Shown here one piece after another: positions 34,391 through 46,215 of a stretch of DNA of 64,000 bases. The position numbers and the translations under genes are program-made. This stretch comes from Eumeta japonica. Lineage: Eukaryota; Arthropoda; Insecta; Lepidoptera; Psychidae. Under the pieces are notes generated by a model. It was not told where the DNA came from and made no database searches. It was given only the letters and a program-made list of their open reading frames with translations. The stretch spans positions 80,923-144,922 of the forward strand of contig BGZK01001478.1 of assembly GCA_005406025.1 (NCBI GenBank), read 5' to 3'. Numbering within the stretch: position 1 is the first letter of the stretch; each line of letters opens with the position of its first letter.

Positions 34391-37235
34391 CCCTTTCCAA
34401 ACGAGTTGATATAATAGTGAGTTTCGACTTTGAAAAATTCTACAGAAAATTTAAACCTCATTTTCGGAACGCAATCGACGTCGATCGATCGTGACACTAT
34501 CGCTGAACGAAATAAAAAATACTTGTGTTGCTCGGGCGCATGTTTGAACATGTCAGTCGCCCAGAATATGCCTACGGGATGGCGGCGTTTTTTGGCTCCT
34601 CCACTCGCTCGCGTAAGTAGTTACGATTTTTATAATTACAAGATGTTTTCGTAAAATTTATTATGTAATCAGATAGATAATACTATGCTTTAGAATTATG
34701 ACTATTTGGTATGTATATTCTAATGTTAGTTTCTACATAAACTTCTTGTAAATTTTAACTCGCACAATCGTGGCACTCAGGTTGTACCGCGTAATATTGA
34801 TTTAAAATATTTTTGTTTGCTGTACTGTTAAAGACACGATTAAAACAGTTGTTATTTTTATTTTTAGGGGCTCCTCTTACGGATAACTATATATCTGAAT
34901 TGTTGAACAACGGAGACGTCTCAGAAATTGAAGATTTCGATATTGACGAGGACGACTTCGATTTAGAGCCTAACATTTTGTTCGCGCTAGCTGCTGAGAA
35001 AGACTGTTCTAGTGAAGAACAGGATGATAAGCAGGATGTAATAGAAGATGAGTCATCATCCATCCCTGAGTCAGTAGTGGAGCCCCGGAGGCGCCTATCA
35101 TTCCACCATCAATACCTTCTGGACGAACAACAAGGACCTCAAGACAAGGAAGGTCAGTTTCTGTTTCATCTTCAACACAAAGATCCCGAGTAACCTGTGA
35201 AGAAGTTCTCGTGGAGGGCTGTGTCTACCTTAAGTACTACCAGGAGAAGGGTATGGAAGCAGGTCCCGTTCGAAGATGGTCCGCACAACTACATGCCTAT
35301 ACCTACAAAACCAGTACGACGACCGGTTGATTATTTTCGCGACTACTTTGATGATGATTTCATAGAAAAATTTCTCATTGTACTAATCTATATTATCTGC
35401 GATCTACTGGCCGTGAGCTCAAGTGTACAAGCACCGAAATTACTAAATTACTTGCTATACATATAATCATGGGCTGCGTGCCTTACCCCGGTTGCCTATG
35501 TATTGGAGAGCTGGTACGAAGTTGGGTTTAATCTGCAACATAATGTCAAGAGATCGATTTTGACGCTGCGTAATGCACTCCATGTGGTAGAAGGTGATTC
35601 AGCTCCTGACAGCGAAAAGGGTAACGTTTTATGGAAGGTCCAACCGATGATTGATAAAGTGAAAGACACCTGTAATAAACTGGAAAGGGTGCCGGGATTT
35701 TACTCCATCGACGAGCAAATGATACCATTTACCGGTCGCTGTAAATTACGCCAGGTGGTTAAAAACAAACCGAGACCTGTTGGGCTGAAAAACTTTGTAA
35801 TGACTACAAGTGAAGGCCTAATGCTCGACTTCGCTATTTACGAAGGTGCTAAAACTATGTTTGGTGAGTCGAATCTGGGTCTTGGACCGTCTGTTATCCT
35901 GAGCTTGGCTAAAAGCATTCCTCCTGGCAGTTGTGTTTACCACGACTATTTTACTACCGTACCTTTGATTGAAGAAATGGAGAAATTAAATCTGCACTCC
36001 ACAGGTACAATAATGCAGAATAGAATCCCTGACGGAGCGACGATCAAATTTAAGAAAGATTCTGCAATGCGTCGTGGAGAGTGTCAACAGTTTGTTTGTG
36101 AACCTACAGTATTAGTAAAATGGAAGGATAACAAATCAGTACTTCTTGCATCAAACTGTACCGGAGCTAGTCACACCACGTCTGTGAAAAGATGGGATAA
36201 AACTAGTAAAAGTTACATCGATGTTTCAGCTCCAAAAATTGTACAAAATCACAACAAATTTATGGGTGGTGTTGACGTCCTCGACCAACAGATGGAGTAC
36301 TATAGAACTTTCATTAAGACAAAGAAATGGACTCTCAAAGTTCTAATCCACTTTTTGGATCTGGCCTTAGTCAACTCCTGGCGATTGTACAACAACGACT
36401 GCGTAGCTAACGATTTCCCGAGAAATTAAAAGATGCCTCTTTTGGATTTTCGTATGGACATAGCAGATACATTGTCTTGCACTCCAGATCATCCTCGCAG
36501 GGTAGAAGGGGATGATGACAGTGTGCCCGTACCGCGCCGGGAATACAAAATATATCGACCGGCAAATGCACCCTCGGCAGCAAAGAGATACGACGGTTAT
36601 GAGCACTATCTCATTAGCGATGACATCAAGGCTCCGCGGACCTGTAGAATGGAAAACTGTGAAAGTCGGTCAAAAATAAAATGTGAGAAATGTGACGTGT
36701 ACTTATGCCTGTCTCGCGATAAAGACTGTTTTAAAAGTTATCATATAGGCTCGGTTTGAATTTTTTTTTATCCACTTACGGATTATTTACATATTGTTTT
36801 ATATTCTCCTAGTTATTTGTTTAATTTTGATCTCAACATTAAAGACACAAGGTGTCGTATCATTTTTTTGGTTCCTAAAGTACAAAGAATGTACCTAAAT
36901 TAGTAGATTTTAGTTAAGTTTCTAAAAAAAAAAATACTTCAAGACTGATTAAAATTAATAAATATTGATTTTTAAAGCTTGTTTTTTTTATTTATTTACA
37001 TTTCTAATATTTTACCGAATAATAATTCCGAAATCCGGATATGTTCTGTACGACACTCACGATCGTGCGAGTTACAAATTATTCCTGAATCTCACGACCA
37101 TGAGGGTATGATTGTCGGAGACCAGCTCCAGCTAGATTTTTTTTTATACTTTTCTCGAGCACTATGGACATAAGTTACCCCTCACATAGCATTTTATCTT
37201 GAAACTAGAGAATTCATAGTCCCGGTTGTAAAGGG
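34391..37235 (+). mobile_element. Complete piggyBac-type DNA transposon, 2845 bp, flanked by TTAG
   Basis: Left terminus CCCTTTCCAAACGAG and right terminus ...TTGTAAAGGG form an imperfect terminal inverted repeat (about 11 of 15 match). Both ends are flanked by the same tetranucleotide TTAG (34387-34390 and 37236-37239), in the place of the TTAA duplication that piggyBac elements make. The interior carries a piggyBac transposase relic in the same orientation, so the boundaries and the coding evidence agree. The element is inactive because the transposase is broken. Confidence 0.85.
34868..36759 (+). pseudogene. piggyBac transposase relic
   Basis: Segments in order: an acidic N-terminus (34868-35193), a DYFRDYFDDDFIEKF block (35197-35466), the catalytic core (35503-36429) and a Cys-rich C-terminus (36433-36759). 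In the core frame Asp70 (SIDEQMIPF), Asp148 (YHDYF) and Asp258 (MGGVDVLDQQ) correspond to the DDD triad, with 78 residues between the first two as in canonical piggyBac. The C-terminus shows the CxxxxC...CxxC...LC...CFxxYH zinc-binding pattern. Transposase cuts at TTAA and reinserts the element. It is broken by frameshifts between 35193 and 35560 and by one in-frame TAA at 36427-36429. An upstream exon ending 34612 ('gtaagt' donor) could join in phase with the acceptor 'tttttag' before 34868; this is only a possibility. Confidence 0.88.
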
Positions 37236-37239
37236 TTAG

Positions 37240-38730
37240 TTATGACAATATTAAGCTATCATCAAAAAAGGTTGTCACTCAGTAGTAATTGAAGTAGTTC
37301 TCACTACTACAGTGATCTTATGTGACGCCTAGCTCGTGTGCAGTAACAATCGAGTAGCAGCACTGGCATCAAAACAAAACAACCATATACTATCAGAAAA
37401 TGAAACCACTTAATACACATACCTACTTAGAAACATTAGTGTTACTTGAAATATACAACTATATGCGGCTTAATAGGGTGTGGTGTTACAAATATTTTAT
37501 CTACAAATGGTTTAATTGAACTACACGAAGATACGACAACAACTTTTGATACTAATGGCTTAAGGTGCTGTGCACACAAAGGGAGTTATTCTAATTTGAC
37601 TCAAGAAATCATTGATAATGATTAGTGATTGTGATGAAACCCGGTAAGTTTTTGTTAGAAGGCAAAATTCTTATTGTGTATGCCACCACTGCTCTTAATT
37701 AATTACCTGAAATGAATCTTTCCTTATACGCAAATAAATTGTATTTTATTAATTATATGCATTCACTGATATTATCTTACATGAAGGGCAGTTCGATTTA
37801 TGCTGTTTAATAAAAAGTGAGCAATAAAACAGCTATCAAAGCTGTTATTTATTTCTCTTCCAAAATCATAACTCAAATTTTATAGTATCAGCTTCACGTT
37901 TAATTACACATTTCCAAGGGTGGGAAAAGCTAAGTAGTTCCAGACTGATCATATAAATTCACTTACATTAAACAATTGTATTCCGATAGAATGGTGGGAA
38001 GAATTTTATAGATAGGAGCTCAACCATTGTGTAGCGCTACGAAAAAACGCCGAGAGCTAGGTAATTGAGTTGCATCGTGCTAGTCTATGCCATGCTTCTA
38101 TTTCATAAAGTACTTCAATTCATCAACGAGACGTAAATTTTAAACAAAGGCCGATTGAACATGAACGTGGCGATTACGAGAAAAAGGGTTAGCGGATTTT
38201 GTACTTTATTACTATTGCAGTTAAAACATAATGAATGCATATATTCATATATATATTAACACTATTTATGTTCCTTAAATCATCCAGATCCATTAGACTA
38301 CATTTACATTTCAAAAGCGATTGGGCCCGTATAAAAGGTTGCGAAGTTGAAAACATCAATTGTCGCGGTCGACGTTCAGTACTTTGGCTGGCCTAGATCG
38401 ACCTGCCTCCCTTTTCTGGCTTCTATTTCACTTATGGGATAGAAAAATTCTCCTCCGCTTTCAAAAGCTGCTTTGGTCCTTTGTAGACGGGATCGGACCT
38501 TCTCTTTGTGGTCTTTCTTTTTTTTCGTCTCACAATTCTTACGTTCAAATGATGCTAGGTATTTACTAATATGAAAAGCCGATTAAATTTCATTTCGAAT
38601 TATAGCAAATACTCTATTGTTTGAAATACAGTTTAAAGTAATAATAATAATAGTTTCGATCCGAATCTATTGAGTAATTTCGACGTCGGTTCAGTTTAGA
38701 CTGAACAGTGATCACTGAACATCTCATTTT
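37240..38730. other. AT-rich non-coding stretch
   Basis: No gene or known repeat was recognised after the piggyBac right end. Short frames only. Confidence 0.4.
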
Positions 38731-38732
38731 CA

Positions 38733-38892
38733 GTACAACGCACGAAACTCTGCCGCTCTAAATTACCCTCGAATGATGCAATGCGCAATAATAATCCTCC
38801 CCCTACCCTTCTTCGTTCTCCTCCACACTCCACCTCCTCCTTTTACACCTTTGGACGCTTTCGTGACTAATTTCACTGCGGCAGAGTATGCA
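38733..38892. mobile_element. Small MITE-like element, copy 2
   Basis: It shares 'gtacaacgcacgaaa', 'aatgatgcaatgcgcaa'-like, a C/T-rich centre, 'cgctttcgtgac' and 'cactgcggcagagt' with the copy at 30449-30613. The outermost right terminus is lost or diverged. Confidence 0.55.
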
Positions 38893-38934
38893 CAGGGTAA
38901 TCACGTGCTGACAGCATCCCATACCGATTGGTCG

Positions 38935-39235
38935 CGATAGACGAAGTCCTCAAAGCCCCGATAAATTGGGATTGCGGACAACCGCCAACCAATATGTTGC
39001 TTCGGGTGTTTCTTGGTTCGTGAAAATCGGACACACCCCACACACGCGGGTGCGTGGCAGCTCCTTAGGTTTTTTATCCCCCTCGTCCCGTAAGGAGAAA
39101 ACTAAAAAAAAAAGGCCTAATTTGTCAGTTCGAGTGCAGCGGCCGACGGAAGAAGAATCCCAAAGAAGAGGAGAAGCAGCGCCCATCGAAGAGGGTGAAG
39201 CCAGTCTACATAAGTCTGCATAGTGCAACGATGAC
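38935..39235. other. GC-rich block with frames on both strands
   Basis: A 92-codon minus frame and an 85-codon plus frame cover the block. Neither shows a motif I recognise. The internal A-run after 'gagaaaact' could be a retroposon tail. Origin undetermined. Confidence 0.25.
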
Positions 39236-39599
39236 GGCGTTTCATTTAAGAACCACTTTCACGTGAAGAAATATTAGTCCTCCACAACCTTCTTGACTAT
39301 CATATTTCGAGTTACTATAATGAATCAAAAAAAAAGGAGATAACTAGAAATAAAAGAACAATCAAAAATAACCACAATTACAACCAGAACAGAATAAGAA
39401 AAATCAAATCAACTCAACGAAAACATGGCTGCCATGAATACGCCAAAGTGACTTGTTAGATACATTTTACAAACAACTTTTTTAATTCTAGTTAATTAAT
39501 TTAATTCAATTACTTTTTAATTCTTAAAATCCTATATTTTTACTAAAGTTAATAAATTTACAATAGTAAAAATGTTTTCAATGCTTTAAAAGTAGTAAT

Positions 39600-40045
39600 C
39601 GGTTTTAATTATAATTTAAGCGAGGCGAAAGGCATTACCCGCAGGCGAACGCGGAAGGCCCATGTAAATTTTTGTACGAAATTCACTTTTAAAGGGCTCA
39701 CTTTAATTATGTATATTTAGGCTCCTGTTTAAGGTAATGCCTTCGAAAGATAAACTCGTGTACAACACCGGGGTGACCATGTTCGGAATCGGCTTTTAAA
39801 TACCAACGGCGACATGTGTCGCCATCGCTTGTGACAGGTTGCGATCGCTCCGTTGCCGCGGCATACTATCCCATGATGTTCTTATTTCAGTCCGAGGGGT
39901 TGGAACCTCAAGGTGTCCACGCAGGCCCGGTGCCGGTCGGCGGCTGCTGACCGCCGTTACGAGCACAGCGATGAGAACGTTCGTGACTGACGGCTTAACG
40001 TGACTGTCGAGGCATGCAGTTTCATTTGATCAACTTGAACATAAG
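39600..40045. other. GC-rich island, possible exon or promoter, unassigned
   Basis: Two parts stand out: 39620-39750, where 'aaaggcattacc' and 'ggtaatgcctt' are complementary ends about 110 bp apart, and 39860-40030, which is strongly GC-rich. At 39890 'cttatttcag' looks like a splice acceptor followed by a short open stretch ending SEGLEPQGVHAGPVPVGGC and a stop. On the minus strand the same DNA is open for more than 60 codons without a good start. I cannot decide between a terminal exon, a CpG-rich regulatory block and a retroelement fragment. Confidence 0.3.
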
Positions 40046-41835
40046 TTAAAAAGTCATCGGCTAATGTGTCCATGGTCAGAATCGAACCGAGTACCTTTTG
40101 ACTCTAAAATAACTCTTGACTAAATCACCTCTACGGGTATTTATTGTTTTCAGAAATTTTAGTAAACATTTGTTTTATTATAGTTATTGTAAATTGGCCC
40201 CTATCCCTCAGATGAATCGGCAGTGACCACGGATTATAACATGGTATCATTGTATCTTTCCATATCTCCCTTGCTTCAATGACATTGTTTCATGCCAGCT
40301 CGTCGGTTTCGGGTGCTCAAAATTTGGGCCTTTTTGAATATACCATCAATTTTGTTTGCATAAGTGTTTTAGTTACAGGGCTTCCCTTGTCGACTTTTCC
40401 ATCACACACTATAAATTTGTTTTGTCGGTGTACTTTCATGCATCCTTTTGATACGGTCTATCCATTGCAATATACCTTTTTCTATCACAGTAACTGTATT
40501 TTCTTTCAAGCTATACAGCTCCATTACATCACTATTCTTGCATTTATCTTTCAATAAGTAGTATTTATATTGTAAAATATAGTTGAAGTTAAGTTATTCA
40601 CTTATGATGCATTAATATAATTAATGGGAAATTATGATATGACAAATCAGATATATCCGTTAAAAATAGCCATTAAGACTTTTTTTCAGATTTGTTTATT
40701 ATATAATCGTATTAAAATTAAAATAAAAAAAATAAATATTGTATCCTGTTTGCCTCACGGGCTATCTCACCCTTATTTATGTACCAAAAGCGAGTCTGTC
40801 GCGCTCTTATCAACCGTTTTTATTTTATTTGGGGGCCCGTTGGCAAACACGGCCCGACCCCGTTCTCTTTATTTATAGACGAAAATTTAATTGTAATACT
40901 AAATAAGGGTCCGTACGCATAATTTAAAAGCGCTTGCAATATTTTTATTTTTAATGAACATTATTCACATATCGCGGCATGGAAAACAAAATGAAAAATT
41001 GTTTTTTTTTTGCCAACGGGTCCGTTTTGAATTAGTGCTTTCCCAGTGACATACAACTACATCCCTCTAATTTCAACATAGATCCGGTTTGGATATTAAA
41101 CCTTATCAAATAAAGGTCATCCTTGAAAATTTTCAATTGATTTTTCCCTCTCTTGGGTGCTGCATTTATTTCCCGACTACAATATTATATCTCGAGGCTG
41201 TCGTTCTCGAAATGCCGCCTCTTTAGTATGTGAGAAGTGCTTCATAGATCATCAGCGATTTCGCATTACGATACTGTTTTTGTACCGTCGATGATCGGGC
41301 GCCTTTTCCATCATCAGACATTTTGTATCTTGGATCTGTGTTGGAGCTGCTTTTAGCTCGAAGCAATTTTTAGACATCCGTAATTATACATTTTAGATAA
41401 TGTACTAAGTGCAGACGGATGCTCAAAGTAAATCATAATCCACTTGTAAGTTGTTCTTAAATAGCATCGTAAGCTAACGGATATGGGAAATTGACTTATT
41501 CTATAAGAAAGAAGTTGTAGGATGTGCTTTAATATCATGCTTAATTCTTTACAAATGTTGTAATATGCTTATGTTGTAATAAATATATTTAAAATGTTTA
41601 ATATCATGCTTAATTCTTTACAAAAGCTCATAATTTTTTATTAATATTTATATTCTGGCATACTGCAGACAATTCAATATATATTTATATATGAATAAAA
41701 ATTGAAATTTACTTTATTCCTTACTTTGCATTATTTATATTGAAAAAATAACTTCCTGACGTGAATCCTCCGACCGCACACTTAGTTTTGTATTTCTAAT
41801 TTTTTTAAATCTGGTCTAATGGTTTGTGATAATTA
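40046..41835. other. Non-coding stretch
   Basis: A T-rich 92-codon frame (40279-40557) and an 84-codon frame (40624-40878) show no motif. An imperfect direct duplication ('aatatcatgcttaattctttacaaa') occurs near 41531 and 41600. Confidence 0.35.
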
Positions 41836-41836
41836 T

Positions 41837-41885
41837 TTTTAACCGACTTCAAACAAAAAAGGAGGAGGTTCTCAATTCAACCAAA
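41837..41885 (+). repeat. Fragment of the 'aaccgacttcaaa...ggaggaggttctcaatt' repeat
   Basis: 'tttaaccgacttcaaac' and 'ggaggaggttctcaattc' are the two halves of a repeat tail that is widespread in lepidopteran genomes. Only this end is visible. Confidence 0.6.
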
Positions 41886-42171
41886 TTTTTTTCCTACCGA
41901 CACCAAAAATAAGTAATAATTATTTAAGAATATTTGTGAAGACAGGTTTTATTTTTTTTTCTTTATTTTGTGAATATTCTTTCAACTTGTGTTTATAGGC
42001 AAGAATGAAAATACAAAAATAATTAAGGGAGTCACATATTGTCTTTCAATCTACTGTGGACTAAATTTGTCTTTCAAAAGCCTTTGGACTGACTTATGTA
42101 CTTTTGAACTTAATAGTAAAATAGCAATTTAAAAAATACACTGAAATTGTCATAAATATGCCGGACTGATA

Positions 42172-42180
42172 TTTATATAT

Positions 42181-42238
<58 letters not shown>
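42172..42238. repeat. (TA)n microsatellite
   Basis: An almost pure TA tract. The poly-(Ile-Tyr) frame read through it is an artefact. Confidence 0.95.
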
Positions 42239-42240
<2 letters not shown>

Positions 42241-42984
42241 TATAATATTTTTGATATACAATATTGAAATTATATATGGAAAAAAATTGGGCCGGATATG
42301 GAACCTCAAACATCGCCGTTGCTTTCGCGGGACGCCTGCGGCTTGATTTTTGTCAACGCGTTTTAATTAAGAGACGAGTTGTACGCACTTTGTTTGTAAC
42401 ACTATCCCATGGGATCAAGTCCGGTGTAAAGGTGTCGTTTGTTTTAGCTTCTATATGGATTTTTTTTATTTATTTGGTAAATTATTATGTATAGGTTTCA
42501 AATCGACATTATGAATTTAAATTTTAAAGCAGTATACGTGTTGCGAATTCTATGTTAGGATTCTGTAAATATCTATGGTTGAAGTCATTATTGCTATGTA
42601 ACATATGTGGCACACTGAGTATTTTGCACCAACTCACAAATTTAACAATTTTTAACTAATGTCACATATATATATATATCAATATATTCTATTTTATACA
42701 TATTTTCACTTGATTGAACCATTTTACAAAGTGAACAACTGACATGAGGGTGTATTTTTGTCGTGCCAATCAACGGCTACCACATCTTTTTCAAGCTCCT
42801 CAAACTTTTAATGTGAAACAGGACTTTTGTGACAATGAAAAAATCACATGATTGATGAAGTCCGGACCGTGTGCGGGATGACTTCACTTCTGCTTCTGCA
42901 GTTTCGCCTTTTAAGCTGTCAAAATCCACATTTCATGTTGACGGTCTGTAAAGAAACATAGAAGATCCTGCTACTTGAACTAGT

Positions 42985-43046
42985 CTGGGAGGGAAAAATT
43001 TTTCCCTTCCAGGCTATCCCTTATGAATATTTTGGCAAATATTCAT
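42985..43046. repeat. Two adjacent palindromes
   Basis: 42985-43012 is a 28-bp near-perfect palindrome around 'gggaaaaatttttccc'. It is followed at 43023-43046 by 'atgaatattt' and 'aaatattcat' separated by 'tggc'. Confidence 0.85.
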
Positions 43047-43765
43047 AATCTCCCTTATAAAACAATTTTGCCAATGAAGTCATAGTCATTGAAGTAGCCG
43101 TTTTTGTAAGAAATAGTTAGTAACATTGACATGACATGTCGTATTGACAGCCATAGAATAGCTGATGCACAGATACTACGCCTCAGCGCTCCGTGCGTAG
43201 GCCACCCGATCGCGTCCGCGCTTGCAGTCTGGTCGACTATTTACTAGACCGAGTATTTATTATTTTATATTATTTTCAATGATTGTTAAGGTTGCTTTGG
43301 AAAAGTTATCCTAAAAAAGAAGGAGATTTGCGAAAAGATGCATGATAAATTACATCGCGAATATTCGATTTAAGTACAACCTTTAATTTGTAAAAAAAAA
43401 AACGATTGACAAGAGAGATTTTAATCAATAAATAAAAAGTTATATTTTTAAAAGTATACATATATTTAGTAAGATTTTTAATTTTGATAATATAGATTAT
43501 CGAACTTTTATAAAAATCGTTTATAATACCATGAGCAAGAAAATTAAATTTTAAACATTTATGATCAGCCAAGTATCTAACATTTATCGTTAGTTCCACC
43601 TATATAATGACAATTTTAACATCTTTTTACCATTTACTTATTTTCCTATAAACATTATTATTATAGATAGTATTTTAATAAAGCATACATTAGCTTATGC
43701 GACCGAGCAAGTTAGTACGAAATATTGAAAATTCTTCAATGTTTTCTGTACGTCCGTGTTATATG

Positions 43766-44577
43766 AAAAAAAAACCGGCCAAGTGCGAGTCGGACTCGCG
43801 CGCCGAGAGTTCCGTACAAACCTGTAGGTATATGAGTAAAAGTTTACCCATCACGACAATCGAGTCATAGTTATGGTATTTTTATTGCAAAGTTAAATTC
43901 ATAACATTACAATGTGGAAAGCTGGAGGAGCATAAATTTAAGACAAAGGTCTCTTTATCGTTTCAGTGATCCTTTATTTTGTATTAACACATATCATTTA
44001 TTATATAATATAATTGAAATACCTACACTAGCCTTGCAGCAGTCTTGCAAAAGTTCTTTTATCAAAGCTATTTATTTACAGTTTTTTAATTACTATTTAG
44101 AAATCCGGTTCAAAAATAATAATTAAGTATTAAATTGGAATCAGATTTGTAAATTGTGACTGAACAAGCGTCTACGTATTGTCGTTATCAAAATTGAGGG
44201 AAAACGAGCAAAAAAATCACGTTTATTGTATGGGAGCAACCCTTAAATAATAAATTATTTTAATTTATTTTCAAAGTGAGTATATAACTAAAAATTCTGT
44301 GAATATTTCAAGCCCTTACCTGTTGCCGTTATCAATTTCGAGTCAAAACGAGAAAAAAATCACATTTGCTGTATGGGAGCCTCGTTAAATATTTATTTTA
44401 TTCTGTTTTTTTAGTATTTGTTGTTATTGCGGTAACAGAAATACATCATCTGTGAAAATTTCAACTATCTAACTATCACGGTTCATGAGATACAGCCTAG
44501 TGACCGACGGACGGACGAACAGCGGAGTCTTAGTAATAGGGTTCCGTTTTTTATCCTTTAGGTGCGGAACCCTAAAA
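43766..44577 (+). repeat. Interspersed repeat family B, long full-length copy
   Basis: It begins 'aaaaccggccaagtgcgagt' and ends 'gggttccgttttt...ggtgcggaaccctaaaaa'. It is about 270 bp longer than the copy at 6349-6887. The interior contains two 'gtatgggagc' blocks in a local duplication (around 44228 and 44371), each after an 'aaaaaatcac' word, which accounts for part of the extra length. Non-coding. Confidence 0.7.
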
Positions 44578-44734
44578 ACATATAAAACGATATGTGCAAA
44601 TGACTAGTGAATCTTGTAATCATCTTATATAGAAAAGCCAAAAATTTGAAACTCCATAATGTAGGAGATCTAATATCGAAAAAAAAAAGGTATAAGATTA
44701 TTAACATTAAAAATAAATAAAAAAATCGACTCTT

Positions 44735-44933
44735 TAGGCGATTCTACTGGAAGGGATACTGAGGTTGAGGAAGCATTTGGGAGTGGCGTAATCAGTAAAT
44801 ACAGTGAATTATTACCCATTATCTAGATAACGATGCCAATGTTCAAATGCCGTCATTACAGCTAATGCTTCTCTTTCGGTCGTTGAATGATTTCCCTCGT
44901 TGTTGCTGAGAGTACTTTTATACATCAGACCGC
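44735..44933 (-). pseudogene. LTR-retrotransposon RNase H fragment (Ty3/gypsy-like)
   Basis: On the minus strand the frame reads KSTLSNNEGNHSTTEREALA followed by VMTAFEHWHRYLDNG and a diverged FTVFTDY. This matches the 'SktLs...nYsttEReaLAvv.a...fr.YL.g..f.v.tDh' signature at the start of the RNase H domain of gypsy-type polyproteins. Nothing clearly homologous continues beyond either end. A mariner element begins directly next to the fragment at 44940, so the copy may have been split by that insertion, although the continuation on the far side (after 46217) was not recognised. Confidence 0.6.
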
Positions 44934-44939
44934 AAGATA

Positions 44940-46215
44940 CGAGGGCTGCTATTTACGTATCCGGAACTGGCCACATACAAACAATATTTAAAAAATAATT
45001 ACAACATCTAAAAATGGAACTTCTTGGCTGTAAGATACAGTTTTTTTTTTCATGTAACTGTCAATTTTTTTACCATTTAGACGTTATTTTGAAAATTACG
45101 TGTCTTTATCATCACGGATTTAACCGTATAAATTTTCGTGCTATGATTTATTACAATTTTTGGCGTGGGCTAAGTCAAAACAGTGCATAGATCAACTCAC
45201 TTCGACTTTTGGAGATTAAGCACCATCGAAAACCACTGAGTATCACTGGTTTAGTGAGCTTAATTATGGACGATTTGTGCTCACGGACGAATTTAAAGAA
45301 GGTCGTCCTAAGTCGGTTGTTGTACCACAAAATATCGATGCTGTGCGGGAACTAATAATGCAAGATCGTCATGTTACATATCGTAAGATAAGTGCATTTT
45401 TAAGTATAAGTATGACGAGCATATATAAGATATTACACGACAATATGATTCTAAAAAAAATTTTTCACGTTAAATTCCGCACAACTTGATCATTAATTAA
45501 AAACAGACTCGTGCCAATTGGTGCAAAAGAATAATAAAAAAATGCAATCATGGTGGGTTGTATTTTTAAATAAATAAATCTTACATCTATGCGTATGACC
45601 CCAAAACTAAACAACAGACAACGGTGTGGGTGTTTTAAGATGAAACGAACCCAACAAAAGTGATTCGCGCCACCAGCACTTTGAAGTAAATGGTTGCCTG
45701 TTTTTTTTTGGTATAAATGGACATGTGGTTACAATGCCACTAGAGAATTGTGGAATAATTAATTCGGAGTACTACCCAACCATTTTATTAACAAAAGTCT
45801 TTGAAGAAATAAGAAATAACAACCGACAACGCAGAATAATTCTTCAGCATGACAATGCTAGCTGTCACGCGTCGGCCGAAACAACTCGGTTTTTGGAAGG
45901 TCAAAAGATTGAATTGATGAGTCGTCCGCCATACAGCTCAGATTTAGTACCCAACGATTTCTATTAATTCTTAAGCGTTGAGAATAAATTACGTAGTCAA
46001 CGTCTCTCAAGCCGCGAAATGGCCGTTGATGCGTTCAAAATGCACGTTTTGGAGATACCTCAATCAGAATGGAAAAAATGCTATAAAAGTTGGTTTCAGC
46101 GTATAAAAAAGGGCATCGATCATCATAGCCAATATTTTGAAAAGCAATAAAACCATATTTAATGATAGATATTTGTTTCTTTTTAATATTCCGGACACAT
46201 GAATAACAGTCCTCG
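44940..46215 (+). mobile_element. Complete mariner element, 1276 bp, with TA target duplication
   Basis: Left end CGAGGGCTGCTATTTACG and right end ...AATAACAGTCCTCG are inverted repeats (15 terminal positions agree with two mismatches) with a further shared subterminal 'tccgga' word. TA flanks both ends (44938-44939 and 46216-46217). The interior holds a mariner transposase relic in the + orientation, and length and structure are typical of mariner. Confidence 0.9.
45143..46150 (+). pseudogene. Mariner transposase relic (DD34D type)
   Basis: The transposase would bind the terminal repeats and cut and paste the element at TA. Visible parts: MIYYNFWRGLSQ at the start, a DNA-binding segment with EFKEGRPKSVV and DRHVTYRKI, the INKSYIYAYDP block, ILQHDNASCH and SSDLVPNDF, and a C-terminus ending in EKQ before TAA 46148-46150. 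Between the HDN Asp and the PND Asp there are 34 residues, as expected for DD34D. At the first catalytic position, where the family has GDESW, this copy reads N-K-S-Y, so the first Asp is replaced by Asn. Several stops and frameshifts also break the frame, so it is inactive. Confidence 0.88.

Noticed and set aside
34813..36759. Domesticated piggyBac gene
   Set aside because: All three catalytic Asp residues are visible, but several frameshifts, an in-frame stop, and intact terminal repeats with target duplications point to a decayed transposon.
42094..42309. 71-codon frame with poly-(Ile-Tyr)
   Set aside because: It is a translation of the TA microsatellite.
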